43,205 nt of DNA from NCBI GenBank assembly GCA_041563475.1, contig JBFFMY010000022.1:1-43205 (forward strand). The letters are read 5' to 3'. This stretch comes from CAJXZP01 sp041563475 (lineage in GTDB: Bacteria > Bacteroidota > Bacteroidia > Flavobacteriales_G > Salibacteraceae). A program made the position numbers and the translations under genes. Each line of letters begins with the position of its first letter. The first letter of the stretch is position 1. Shown here in pieces: positions 6,618-14,719 of the stretch. The notes beneath the pieces are model-generated. The model had not been told where the DNA came from, searched no databases, and saw nothing but the letters and a program-made list of their open reading frames with translations.

Positions 6618-6719
6618 TAAACTACCCCAACAGTGGGCGTAAAAATCCTGATAAATGGGGTTTTGGATGCTGTTTTTTAGGTTCAAAACATCACTTTCAG
6701 AATTTAAAAAAATGAAGCA

Positions 6720-6965
6720 ATGCAAAAGGAAATTAAAGTTTTAGGAACAGGGTGCCCGAAGTGTAAAACAACTATGGCCTTAGTAAATGATGTAGTAGCC
6801 GAAAACAATATGGATGCAAAAATTGAAAAGGTAGAGGACATCATGGAAATAATGAAATACGATGTAATGAGCACCCCAGCTATTGTGGTGAATAATAAAG
6901 TTGTGGTTACTGGGCGTGTTCCATCAAAATCAGAATTGTTAGACATACTAAATTCCTCAAGCTAA
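6720..6965 (+). CDS. Small thioredoxin-fold protein, ArsE-like
   Basis: An 81-aa cytoplasmic thioredoxin-fold protein of the redox-active disulfide protein 2 / thioredoxin_3 type. The redox motif CPKC is at residues 12-15 (GTGCPKCKTT), and the cis-Pro loop STPAIVVN has Pro53. There is no signal peptide. It is the first gene of a five-gene operon, 50 nt before the permease. Small thioredoxins of this family are regularly encoded next to DUF318 permeases and as ArsE in arsEFG operons. The probable role is thiol transfer to the permease substrate or to the membrane relay. The ATG at 6712 is out of frame, so 6720 was chosen. Confidence 0.8.
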   Translation: MQKEIKVLGTGCPKCKTTMALVNDVVAENNMDAKIEKVEDIMEIMKYDVMSTPAIVVNNKVVVTGRVPSKSELLDILNSSS

Positions 6966-7015
6966 ATAGTAGAGTACTAACGCAGGATAATTTATTGTCT
7001 TGAACAAAGTTTAAA

Positions 7016-7993
7016 ATGTTCGATTGGATTCAAAATATTGCAGATTTATTGGTGTATGATTTACTCGGTCTGCCATTAAATAGTCATTTGGCGGAAGCCT
7101 TGAATTTCTTTATTTACGACACGGTTAAGATTCTCATTTTACTGTTTATTGTGATTTTCTTGATGGGGATTGTAAATAGTTATTTCCCTATAGATCGCGT
7201 ACGAAATTATTTATCTCGAAATAAATTATTTGGTTTAGAATACTTGATGGCTAGCCTGTTTGGGGTAGTTACCCCATTTTGTTCTTGCTCCTCCGTCCCC
7301 TTGTTTATTGGTTTTGTAAAAGGGGGAATTCCTCTCGGAGTAACCTTCGCGTTTTTGATTACTTCCCCTTTGGTTAACGAGGTTGCGATAGGCCTATTTA
7401 TTGGGTTATTTGGGGTGAAAATGACCGCCATTTATGTAGTAAGTGGGATTTTACTTGGAACTATTTCAGGATTTATTCTACAGAAATTAAAACTGGAGCG
7501 ATTTCTTACTCCGTGGGTTAAAGAATTGTTAATCAATGCTCAAAAGGAACAAGATGCTTTTTTTACCGAAAAACAAACCTTAAAAAGCAGGTTGCCCATG
7601 ATTTGGAGAGAAGTTCTAACCATTGTTAAAGGAATAATTTGGTATGTGATTATTGGAATTGCGATTGGTGGCTTGATGCACGGTTATATACCGGAAGGTT
7701 TTTTTGAGCAATACATGAGTAAAGACAATTTATTTGCGGTTCCAATTGCCACTCTTTTGGCTATACCGATGTATTCTAATGCCTCTGGAATTTTACCGGT
7801 GGTGCAAGTCTTGGTAGCGAAAGGAATTCCAATTGGAACAGCCATCGCATTTATGATGGGTGTTGTAGGACTTTCTTTACCCGAAGCCATGCTACTAAAA
7901 AAAGTAATGACGTTTAAACTTATCGCCATTTTCTTCGGTGTAGTAACCCTAAACATTATTGTTTCGGGGTATTTATTTAATGTGATTTTGTAA
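7016..7993 (+). CDS. DUF318/ArsP-type permease
   Basis: A 325-aa integral membrane protein of the permease family PF03773 (DUF318, UPF0718), with about eight hydrophobic segments. The family hallmark TPFCSCSSVP is at residues 86-95 (Cys89, Cys91), followed by GGIPLGVTFAFLITSPLVNE. The second half repeats the architecture (IPMYSNASGILPVVQ). Characterised relatives include ArsP, an exporter of trivalent organoarsenicals that uses conserved cysteines. A loop at about 165-200 carries charged residues. It ends at 7993 and the next gene starts at 7994. The substrate in this organism is unknown; trivalent arsenicals or other soft metal/thiol-reactive compounds are likely. Confidence 0.88.
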   Translation: MFDWIQNIADLLVYDLLGLPLNSHLAEALNFFIYDTVKILILLFIVIFLMGIVNSYFPIDRVRNYLSRNKLFGLEYLMASLFGVVTPFCSCSSVPLFIGFVKGGIPLGVTFAFLITSPLVNEVAIGLFIGLFGVKMTAIYVVSGILLGTISGFILQKLKLERFLTPWVKELLINAQKEQDAFFTEKQTLKSRLPMIWREVLTIVKGIIWYVIIGIAIGGLMHGYIPEGFFEQYMSKDNLFAVPIATLLAIPMYSNASGILPVVQVLVAKGIPIGTAIAFMMGVVGLSLPEAMLLKKVMTFKLIAIFFGVVTLNIIVSGYLFNVIL

Positions 7994-8680
7994 ATGATTC
8001 CTATGAACAAGTGGTTTTATTTAGTAGTGATTTTACTTATGGTTAACTGCACCCCAGAGGAAGTAGGAAAATTGTCACGTACAAAGGGACCGCTAATTAA
8101 GGTGAATGATACGGACTTTTCGAAAGGAAGATTAGGCTTGTATCATGACATTTCGTTAGTGGATTTAGAAAAATTTCACGGCCATTTGTGTGACGGACTA
8201 GTGGTTGGAATCGTAGGGTTAAATGAGGGTCTGCAGACGCTGTACCCGGATGGAATTATAGATAGAACCAATACGCGAATTGTGAGTCAAGGCTCACCTT
8301 GTTTGACGGACGTGGCCATTTATCTTACGGGAGGGCGTTACCAATTTAATTCGTTTTATGTGTCGAATGATATTGAGGGAATGTATGTGGTGCAACGTAT
8401 GGATAACGGAAAAACGGTAGTTGTAAAATTGAATCAAGGCGTAAAACCAGCCGAAATTGATAGCATGGGTGCCAAAGCAGTAAAAGGCGAATTAGAGTCG
8501 TGCGATTTGGATAAGTTAAGGGCCCTAGAAGATGACTTTTCAGAAATGCTTTTACATACTAACCCTAAAGACAATTTCACGGTGGTAGAAGTGAATGACT
8601 TTGAATGGAATCCAGTATTAAAAAGTGATTATACGAAAACAGATATTTTAAATAAGAACAAAAAAGAGTGTAAACAGTAA
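7994..8680 (+). CDS. FmdE-domain lipoprotein
   Basis: A 228-aa protein with a lipoprotein signal (lipobox LMVNC, Cys19 from the first ATG). The internal ATG at 8003 gives a cleaner signal (MNKWFYLVVILLMVNC) and may be the real start. The FmdE family motif FHGHLCDGL is at about 61-69, a His/Cys cluster expected to bind a metal. A second conserved-looking Cys lies in SQGSPCLTD. FmdE relates to a subunit of formylmethanofuran dehydrogenase, but stand-alone bacterial versions are of unknown function and this one is predicted to be membrane-anchored in the periplasm. It starts immediately after the permease stop and is followed by the ArsF-like gene. Confidence 0.8.
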   Translation: MIPMNKWFYLVVILLMVNCTPEEVGKLSRTKGPLIKVNDTDFSKGRLGLYHDISLVDLEKFHGHLCDGLVVGIVGLNEGLQTLYPDGIIDRTNTRIVSQGSPCLTDVAIYLTGGRYQFNSFYVSNDIEGMYVVQRMDNGKTVVVKLNQGVKPAEIDSMGAKAVKGELESCDLDKLRALEDDFSEMLLHTNPKDNFTVVEVNDFEWNPVLKSDYTKTDILNKNKKECKQ

Positions 8681-8693
8681 AAAATGTAAACAA

Positions 8694-9131
8694 ATGAAAA
8701 CCATCAAATTAGTATCCGCATTTGCTTTCGCATTAATGTTTATTTCCTGTACCGGAAACGCGCAAGAAAAAACCACAAAGCAAACCAATTCAGGTAACAA
8801 GATCGAAGTATTGGATTTCTATTCCACCCACCGATGCATGACGTGTAATGCCATTGAAGCAAACACGAAATACACACTAGAAACCTATTTTTCAGAGGAA
8901 TTAGAAAACGGAAGTATCACCTTTAGAGCGGTTAACGTAGATGATGACATCAACTATAAAATTTCAGAGAAGTTTGAAGCTTCCGGAACCGCGTTGTTTT
9001 TAAACGTAATTGTTAATGGAAAGGAGAAGAAAATCAATTTGACTGATTTTGCTTTTATGAAAGGAAATGATCAGGAAGAATTTTCAATGGAATTAAAAAA
9101 TAAAATTGAAAAGGAACTTCAAAAAATATAA
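8694..9131 (+). CDS. ArsF-like thioredoxin-fold lipoprotein
   Basis: A 145-aa lipoprotein (signal MKTIKLVSAFAFALMFISC, lipidated Cys19) with a thioredoxin-like fold. The redox motif CMTC is at residues 48-51 in VLDFYSTHRCMTCNAIE, followed by FRAVNVDDD and a TALFLNVIVNG strand. It matches the family annotated as nitrophenyl compound nitroreductase subunit ArsF. In the arsEFG system, ArsE and ArsF are required for reduction of nitroaromatic arsenicals. The stop codon overlaps the next ATG by one base (TAATG), so it is coupled to the ArsG-like gene. It most likely receives electrons from that protein at the outer face of the inner membrane. Confidence 0.8.
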   Translation: MKTIKLVSAFAFALMFISCTGNAQEKTTKQTNSGNKIEVLDFYSTHRCMTCNAIEANTKYTLETYFSEELENGSITFRAVNVDDDINYKISEKFEASGTALFLNVIVNGKEKKINLTDFAFMKGNDQEEFSMELKNKIEKELQKI

Positions 9132-9841
9132 TGGACTATTTCCAAGCGATATTAGAAGCGTATAATATTCCGGTTTTATCGGCTTTAATTTTAGGACTTA
9201 TGACCGCAATAAGCCCGTGCCCATTAGCTACTAATATCACTGCAACTGCGTATATCTCAAAAAACATCACGAACAAAAAGTTGGTTTTTTTGAGCGGGGT
9301 AGTGTACTCTTTAGGAAGGGCTTTTAGCTATACGAGTATTGGAGTCATTTTATATTTTGGCGCAAGTAAATTTCATGTAGCGCGGTTTTTTAATCAAAAT
9401 GGAGAAAAGTTTTTAGGCCCCTTGCTTATAATAATCGGGCTAATTATGTTAGATGTAATTAAGCTCAATTTTTTTGGGGGGTCAAATTTTCAGGAAAGGC
9501 TCTCCGAAAAATTTAAAAACAAGGGTCTCTTGGGCTCTTTTCTCATAGGCGTTGTTTTTGCCCTGGCATTTTGCCCGTATAGTGGCGTATTGTTTTTTGG
9601 GATGCTAATACCCCTAACTATTTCATCTGTGGATGGATTATATCTACCCCTTGTCTTCGCATTTGGAACAGGTTTACCAGTAATTTCATTTACCTATTTA
9701 CTTGCCTTCGCAGCGAGCAAAGTGGGAGTGTTTTATACCAAAATTACCAAAATAGAAAAGGTAATGCGTCTTATTGCCGGTTTTGTATTTGTTTTAACTG
9801 GGCTGTATTACATCGCAATTTTCACGGGATTAATAGGGTAA
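9131..9841 (+). CDS. ArsG/CcdA-like membrane thiol transporter
   Basis: A 236-aa membrane protein with six to seven hydrophobic segments and the paired motifs of the CcdA/DsbD family: SPCPLATN (Cys30) and FCPYSG (Cys148). In CcdA/DsbD such a cysteine pair carries electrons from cytoplasmic thioredoxin across the membrane. It corresponds to the ArsG family (aromatic aminobenzylarsenical efflux permease) by operon position and sequence type. Translation is coupled to the ArsF-like gene by a 1-nt overlap. Whether it exports a substrate or only moves electrons cannot be settled from sequence. Confidence 0.82.
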   Translation: MDYFQAILEAYNIPVLSALILGLMTAISPCPLATNITATAYISKNITNKKLVFLSGVVYSLGRAFSYTSIGVILYFGASKFHVARFFNQNGEKFLGPLLIIIGLIMLDVIKLNFFGGSNFQERLSEKFKNKGLLGSFLIGVVFALAFCPYSGVLFFGMLIPLTISSVDGLYLPLVFAFGTGLPVISFTYLLAFAASKVGVFYTKITKIEKVMRLIAGFVFVLTGLYYIAIFTGLIG

Positions 9842-9937
9842 TTACCACGACCGAAAAAATCCGGATATAATTTTCACGGTAAAATATCCCCAAGTACATT
9901 TTTTTTGAGCAAAAATTGCCCCTGCTCCCGTGCGAAT

Positions 9938-10036
9938 ACCTCGATTGGCCGCATTGAAACGGAGGTGGAATCGAGAAGCAATTAACCTGGCGTATGTTCT
10001 CGATACAATTTCTAGGAAATCACTCGAACTGACAGC
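9938..10036. repeat. Dispersed imperfect palindrome, copy 3
   Basis: ATACCTCGATTGGCCGCATT opens it. The interior has CGGAGGTGGAATCGAGAAGC and GTTCTCGATACAATTTCT, closing with GAAATCACTCGAACTGACAG. It is close to copy 1 in its central part (AGAAGCNATTAACC), downstream of the ArsG-like gene. Confidence 0.75.
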
Positions 10037-10082
10037 CATTATTTTGATTTTTCCGTATTTTGAAAAGGAAACTACTAAACGC

Positions 10083-10114
10083 AAAAATGCCCGGCTTCCC
10101 AGCTGGGCATTTTT
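10083..10114. terminator. Terminator after the thioredoxin-permease operon
   Basis: AAAAATGCCC (10083-10092) pairs with GGGCATTTTT (10105-10114), a hairpin ending in a T run. It can serve both the plus-strand operon and the minus-strand small gene at 10137. Confidence 0.75.
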
Positions 10115-10136
10115 CAATCAATCAATATAAACCAAA

Positions 10137-10322
10137 TCAAGCTACCCCTTTATCGGTAGATTTGGAAAAGAAGTAACTTCCAACAAATACACCTATTAAG
10201 GTGAACAAAAACATTAGAAGATAGTTGAAACCTGTTCCGAAATCGTTAAACATCCACGACTTCATAGGAAACACTAACGTTATTAGCCAAATTATTATTC
10301 CAATGATCTTATTTTTTCCCAT
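10137..10322 (-). CDS. Small two-pass membrane protein (61 aa), unknown
   Basis: The 61-aa product has two hydrophobic segments, at about residues 5-20 (KIIGIIIWLITLVFPM) and 33-53 (NYLLMFLFTLIGVFVGSYFF), with a short loop between and a charged tail. It has no recognised family. It stands alone between the terminator at 10083-10114 and the pyk gene, in the same direction as pyk but 150 bp beyond its stop, and that gap holds nothing I can identify. The hydrophobic pattern makes chance less likely, but the evidence is limited. Confidence 0.5.
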   Translation of the reverse strand: MGKNKIIGIIIWLITLVFPMKSWMFNDFGTGFNYLLMFLFTLIGVFVGSYFFSKSTDKGVA

Positions 10323-10474
10323 TATTACCTGTTTTTAGTTTGGCGCCTAAAGTAATAATTACTCAGCAAATGAAAAGCAATTAATAACTTTTGGAAATGA
10401 CCATTGTCAAACAAAGGCCTGATTATAATCATGCGATTTTGTTCAAAACCGCACGAATTTCTATAATTTTTGAA

Positions 10475-11898
10475 TTAAATGTAGCTTAAGCGGATCATAT
10501 TCGACATGCCTTTATTTTGAATTGGCATACTTGCAATATTTACCACAAGGTCGTCTTCCTCCAGTTCATCGGTTGTACGGAGTATCATTTTTATATCTTT
10601 AATGGTTTCATCGGTGCTGCCAAATTTGTCGTAAAAGAAAGTTTCTGTACCCCATACCAAACTCATGGTTTTTAATAACCTTCTGTTTCCAGTAAATACA
10701 TATACCCCAGATTTTGGCCTGAAACTCGCAACTTTCATTGCGGTATATCCAGAAAACGTCATGGTCACGATGGCTTTTGCAGCTACCGTTTCGGCTAAAT
10801 CAAGAGCGGCAAAGCATATATTATCAGAAATATACCGTTGTGTATTTACCATGGGTTGGAAGCCAACATTATAAATTCCATCAAAGGTTTCCGTTTGTTT
10901 GATAATTCGGCTCATCACTTTAATAACCTCTATAGGATATTCTCCTACCGATGTTTCTCCACTCAACATCACGGCATCTGCTCCGTCCATAACCGCATTA
11001 GCCACATCATTTACCTCCGCACGTGAGGGGGTTATGTTGTCAATCATGGATTCCATCATTTGGGTAGCAATAATTACGGGTTTCGCCATTTGCTGGCATT
11101 TTCGTACAATTTGCTTTTGCAACAACGGTACTTGTTCTAGGGGTATTTCAACACCCAAATCACCACGCGCAACCATCACCCCATCCGTAACTTCAATTAT
11201 GTCATCTAGGTTTTTTACGGCTTCGGGTTTTTCAATTTTGGCAATTATTCGAGTATCATGACCAGATTTCGAAATGAGTTCTCGTAACGAAATAATGTCT
11301 TGCGCTTCTCGAACAAACGAAAGGCCAATCCAATGAAAACGATGCGCTAATGCGAATTCCAAATCTTCTAAGTCCTTTGGAGTTAAACTCGGCATGGTGA
11401 TTTTCGTATCGGGTAAATTCACGCCTTTACGTGAGTTTAACGCCCCGCCATACACACACTCAAGTAAAACCTCATCTACACCATTTGTTTCCAATACTTC
11501 AAAAACAATTTTACCGTCATCCACTAATATTTTTTCTCCTTTGGATACATCCTTTGGAAAGTCTTCATAATTGATATGTACCTTATTTAAATCACCCAGT
11601 AAGGGTTTTGTTGTGAAAATAATTTTGTGTTTAACGGGCAGTATTTGTGGTTCTGATACTAGGTTGCCTATTCGTATTTTGGGCCCTTGTAAATCACCTA
11701 AAATGCCTGTATGGGTTCCAAGTTATGATCTATTTCGCGAATCATTTTAACTACACCTACTAAATCTTCGTGAACACCATGTGAAAAATTAATTCTACAC
11801 ACATTTACTCCCTCTAGAATCATTTGTTTCAATGTTTCGCGTGAGGCCGTAGCTGGACCCATTGTGGCCACAATTTTTGTTCTTTTTTTTGTTGACAT
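10475..11898 (-). CDS. pyk: Pyruvate kinase, interrupted by a one-base frameshift
   Basis: Pyruvate kinase converts phosphoenolpyruvate and ADP to pyruvate and ATP. The N-terminus (MSTKKRTKIVATMGPA, CRINFSHG) is read in one frame to about 11698, where it stops after EPIQAF. The next frame continues with ILGDLQGPKIRIGN and runs to 10475, including the active-site signature IIAKIEKPEAV and GVMVARGDLGVEIP. The span is 1424 nt; adding one base gives exactly 475 codons, the normal size for the enzyme. The missing base is in or next to GGCATTTTAGG. All other motifs are intact, so an error in the sequence or a very recent mutation is more likely than an old pseudogene. It starts 8 nt after the IPExxxVDY gene. 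Confidence 0.88.
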
Positions 11899-11906
11899 GA
11901 ATTTTT

Positions 11907-12308
11907 TTATTTTTTTACCTTGTGTAAGATTACAGGAAAAGCGGTTAGTACACTTTCAATTTTTTTTATTTTTTCGGTTCCGGTTTCAAAATCAAGTTCT
12001 TTATAAAAGCCAGTTACAATAAAGAAGTAATCAATTTGTTTATGGGTTGGAACCAATAAATTATCCTCCCCTCGGTTACTTACTAGGTGCAAGGTAAAAC
12101 GTTGTGATGGGTCTTGCCATTTAAAATATGCCTGCCCTTTCAATTCTTCTATAAAGTAAATATTATCCTCGATTTCTGATTGTGCAACTAACTCACAATT
12201 AAGCGCCCTATTTATCCCCCAAGCAAGCTTGATGCTTTTTTGATGGCAACTAATGGCTAATACAAAGGCATCAGAATCAGAATCAATTGGAAGACGTTTT
12301 GTTGACAT
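11907..12308 (-). CDS. IPExxxVDY family protein
   Basis: A 133-aa soluble protein of the Bacteroidota-specific IPExxxVDY family. The family motif appears near residues 88-96 as VPTHKQIDY, a conservative variant. Its function is unknown. It lies between rnc and pyk, the usual position of this family in Bacteroidota, and is followed by pyk after 8 nt. Like pyk it begins MSTK. No membrane or signal segment is present. Confidence 0.85.
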   Translation of the reverse strand: MSTKRLPIDSDSDAFVLAISCHQKSIKLAWGINRALNCELVAQSEIEDNIYFIEELKGQAYFKWQDPSQRFTLHLVSNRGEDNLLVPTHKQIDYFFIVTGFYKELDFETGTEKIKKIESVLTAFPVILHKVKK

Positions 12309-12419
12309 ACTAAAAATGAATTACTCGGTGCTAATGTACCTAAAAAAGAGTTTGTCTCTAAAGTAAATATTTTAAGGAATTAAAGGGTAAATGTTAAGAA
12401 GATTGATAAAATTTTAACC

Positions 12420-13121
12420 TTATTTTAATTTTTTAAGGGCTTCCGCAGCCGCGTTTTGTTCCGCCTTTTTTTTGCTTAAACCTACTGCCATCCCAATTTC
12501 ATCCCCATCATAAATCACCTTTGCTTTAAAACTTTGAGGATCTTCCATTTGATGCAGTGCCGTATTGAAATGCACTTTGATTTTGTTTTTTTGAGCATGT
12601 TCAATAACTCTACTCTTCGGGTCTGGTTCCGAGGTAATGATTGTATTAAAATCTATGTATGGAGCAAGCAGTCTGTCACGAATAAAATCGGAAACAAAAT
12701 CAAAGCCCTTGTCTAAATAAATCGCCCCAATTAATGCCTCAATCGCATTACCGCTTAAGGAAGTATGTTTTACCTCCCCGCACATTTGAACTTCTAATAA
12801 CTGATCCAAATTTAGCGCAATTCCCAGGCGATTCAAATTAGCTCTACTTACAATTCTTGAACGAATTTGAGTCAAAAACCCTTCCTTAGCTTGTGGGAAT
12901 TTCTCATACAAAACCAAAGCTACAACAGAATCTAAAATGGAATCACCCAAAAACTCTAAGCGTTCATTGTTTTGGTACGAACTTTCGTAAAGTGATTTAT
13001 GACGTAGAGATTGTAAGTATAGTTCGGGTTGAGTAGTTTTTATTTTCAGGGAACGAAGAAGAGAAACCACATGCGGATTTTCTTTTTCTATTCGCGACTT
13101 CCTTTGAAAGAAGCTAAACAC
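12420..13121 (-). CDS. rnc: Ribonuclease III
   Basis: A 233-aa double-strand-specific endoribonuclease that processes rRNA precursors and structured RNAs. The nuclease domain has the signature ERLEFLGDS at residues 53-61 and a second acidic site, NAIEALIGAIYLD, with Glu128. The C-terminal double-stranded RNA-binding domain spans about 166-233 and ends with SKKKAEQNAAAEALKKL. The start is GTG at 13121, directly after the fabF stop codon, and no ATG fits better. Cotranscription with acpP and fabF is typical. Confidence 0.95.
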   Translation of the reverse strand: MFSFFQRKSRIEKENPHVVSLLRSLKIKTTQPELYLQSLRHKSLYESSYQNNERLEFLGDSILDSVVALVLYEKFPQAKEGFLTQIRSRIVSRANLNRLGIALNLDQLLEVQMCGEVKHTSLSGNAIEALIGAIYLDKGFDFVSDFIRDRLLAPYIDFNTIITSEPDPKSRVIEHAQKNKIKVHFNTALHQMEDPQSFKAKVIYDGDEIGMAVGLSKKKAEQNAAAEALKKLK

Positions 13122-14378
13122 TTATTTCTTGAATTTTCTGAAAAGAACTGACCCGTTATGCCCACCAAACCCAAACGTATTGCTTAATGCGACATTTACA
13201 GTACGTTTTTGAGACTTATTAAACGTTAGATTCAATTTAGAATCAATGATTTCATCATCTGTAAAATGATTGATTGTTGGAGGAACAATATCATTATGCA
13301 CAGCTAAGATAGTTGCAATAGACTCCACAGCTCCTGCAGCACCTAAAAGATGACCTGTCATAGATTTTGTTGAGCTTATATTCAGCTTGTACGCGTGATC
13401 ACCAAAAACCGATAAAATAGCTTTAGTTTCAGCAATGTCTCCTAATGGAGTAGAAGTACCGTGCACATTGATGTAATCAACATCCGTAGGAACTACATCA
13501 TTAAAATCATCCATGGTTTGCTTCATCACGTTTATTGCGCCTAACCCATCTGGATGAGGGGCAGTAATGTGATACGCATCAGCGGTCATGCCACCACCTA
13601 CGAGCTCAGCATAAATTTTTGCCCCACGGGCTAAAGCATGCTCTAATTCTTCCAAAATTACGGCTCCACCACCTTCTCCCATAACAAATCCATCACGATC
13701 CGCATCAAATGGACGAGAGGCAGTTTCAGGAGAATCATTACGAACAGAAAGCGCTTGCATTGCATTAAATCCACCAATACCAGATTCAGTAATGGCAGCT
13801 TCTGCACCACCACTTACTATAACATCCACCTTTCCCAAACGAATAAGGTTAAAGGCATCAATCATGGCGTGAGTTGATGAAGCACAAGCCGATACTGTGG
13901 CATAATTTGGACCTCTAAACCCATATTTAATGGAAATAAGACCAGCTGCAATATCCGCAATCATTTTTGGAATGAAGAAAGGATTAAGCTTTGGAACCAT
14001 ATTGGTTTTCGCTAATCCTATAACTTCTTCTTGATATGTTTCGATTCCACCAATTCCAGAAGCAAAAATGACCCCAACTCGATCTAAATCGAGTTTCTCT
14101 GGGTCTAAATTTGCGTCTTTAATGGCTTCATCCGAGGAAATGTGGGCAAATTTTGCGTACTTATCCATACGTCTGCCCTCTTTCCGATCAAAATATCCAT
14201 TTACATCAAAGTCTTTAACCTCACATGCAAACTTCGTTTTGTAATGTTCCGTGTCAAAATGAGTGATCGGTGCGCCACCACTCTTACCATCTAATAATGC
14301 ATTCCAAAAATCTGGAACATTATTTCCAATAGGTGTAATAGCTCCTAATCCGGTTACAACAACGCGTTTTAACTCCAT
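13122..14378 (-). CDS. fabF: Beta-ketoacyl-ACP synthase II
   Basis: A 418-aa condensing enzyme of fatty-acid elongation that joins malonyl-ACP to acyl-ACP. The catalytic triad is visible: Cys165 in TVSACASSTH, His306 in NVHGTSTPLGD and His343 in MTGHLLGAAGA. It has normal length for FabF. It follows acpP by 24 nt and abuts rnc without a gap, so the three form one operon. Confidence 0.97.
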   Translation of the reverse strand: MELKRVVVTGLGAITPIGNNVPDFWNALLDGKSGGAPITHFDTEHYKTKFACEVKDFDVNGYFDRKEGRRMDKYAKFAHISSDEAIKDANLDPEKLDLDRVGVIFASGIGGIETYQEEVIGLAKTNMVPKLNPFFIPKMIADIAAGLISIKYGFRGPNYATVSACASSTHAMIDAFNLIRLGKVDVIVSGGAEAAITESGIGGFNAMQALSVRNDSPETASRPFDADRDGFVMGEGGGAVILEELEHALARGAKIYAELVGGGMTADAYHITAPHPDGLGAINVMKQTMDDFNDVVPTDVDYINVHGTSTPLGDIAETKAILSVFGDHAYKLNISSTKSMTGHLLGAAGAVESIATILAVHNDIVPPTINHFTDDEIIDSKLNLTFNKSQKRTVNVALSNTFGFGGHNGSVLFRKFKK

Positions 14379-14402
14379 ATTAACAGGGATTAGATAAAAA
14401 TA

Positions 14403-14636
14403 TTATTTATTATCTGTAATGTAAGTAACTGCATCTCCAACGGTAGCAATGTTCTCTGCTTGATCGTCTGGAATAGCGATACTAAATTCTTTTTCAAACT
14501 CCATAATTAACTCTACCGTGTCTAGTGAATCGGCACCTAGATCGTTAGTAAATGAAGATTCAAGTGTTACTTCACTTTCGTCAACTCCTAATTTGTCAAC
14601 GATAATTGCTATTACTTTTTCTTTAACTTCTGACAT
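14403..14636 (-). CDS. acpP: Acyl carrier protein
   Basis: A 77-aa acidic four-helix carrier protein. The phosphopantetheine attachment site is Ser37 in DLGADSLDTVE. The start was set at the ATG at 14636 (MSEVKEKVIA), which matches the family. Reading further upstream would add 13 residues (MPRLIIHIKYLTE) that have no counterpart in acyl carrier proteins. It is the head gene of the acpP-fabF-rnc run. Confidence 0.96.
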   Translation of the reverse strand: MSEVKEKVIAIIVDKLGVDESEVTLESSFTNDLGADSLDTVELIMEFEKEFSIAIPDDQAENIATVGDAVTYITDNK

Positions 14637-14719
14637 CTCTGTTAGATATTTAATGTGAATTATTAATCGCGGCAAAGAAAAATAAAACTAAAGTGTTACA
14701 CAAGTTTTTAGATTGTGTT

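Larger units (their letters stand above)
5339..6719. other. Gene-free, repeat-rich intergenic tract
   Basis: I see no convincing gene in this 1.4 kb. It contains, in order: the integrase upstream repeats, a strong terminator (5522-5559), a 20-bp palindrome, a second terminator-like hairpin (5675-5698), one copy of the dispersed imperfect palindrome (5933-6057), an 8-bp-periodic array (6065-6160), an 11-bp-periodic array (6245-6277), a second copy of the dispersed palindrome (6320-6417), and paired 13-bp direct repeats (6582-6617) upstream of the thioredoxin-permease operon. Confidence 0.8.

Noticed and set aside
6620..6660. ACCCCA/TGGGGT pairing in the leader of the thioredoxin gene as an attenuator
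   Set aside because: The arms are six bases and far apart. No alternative fold or leader peptide is evident.
9842..10130. Open frames on both strands within the third dispersed palindrome
   Set aside because: They consist of palindromic repeat sequence, have no ribosome-site context and encode nothing resembling a protein family.
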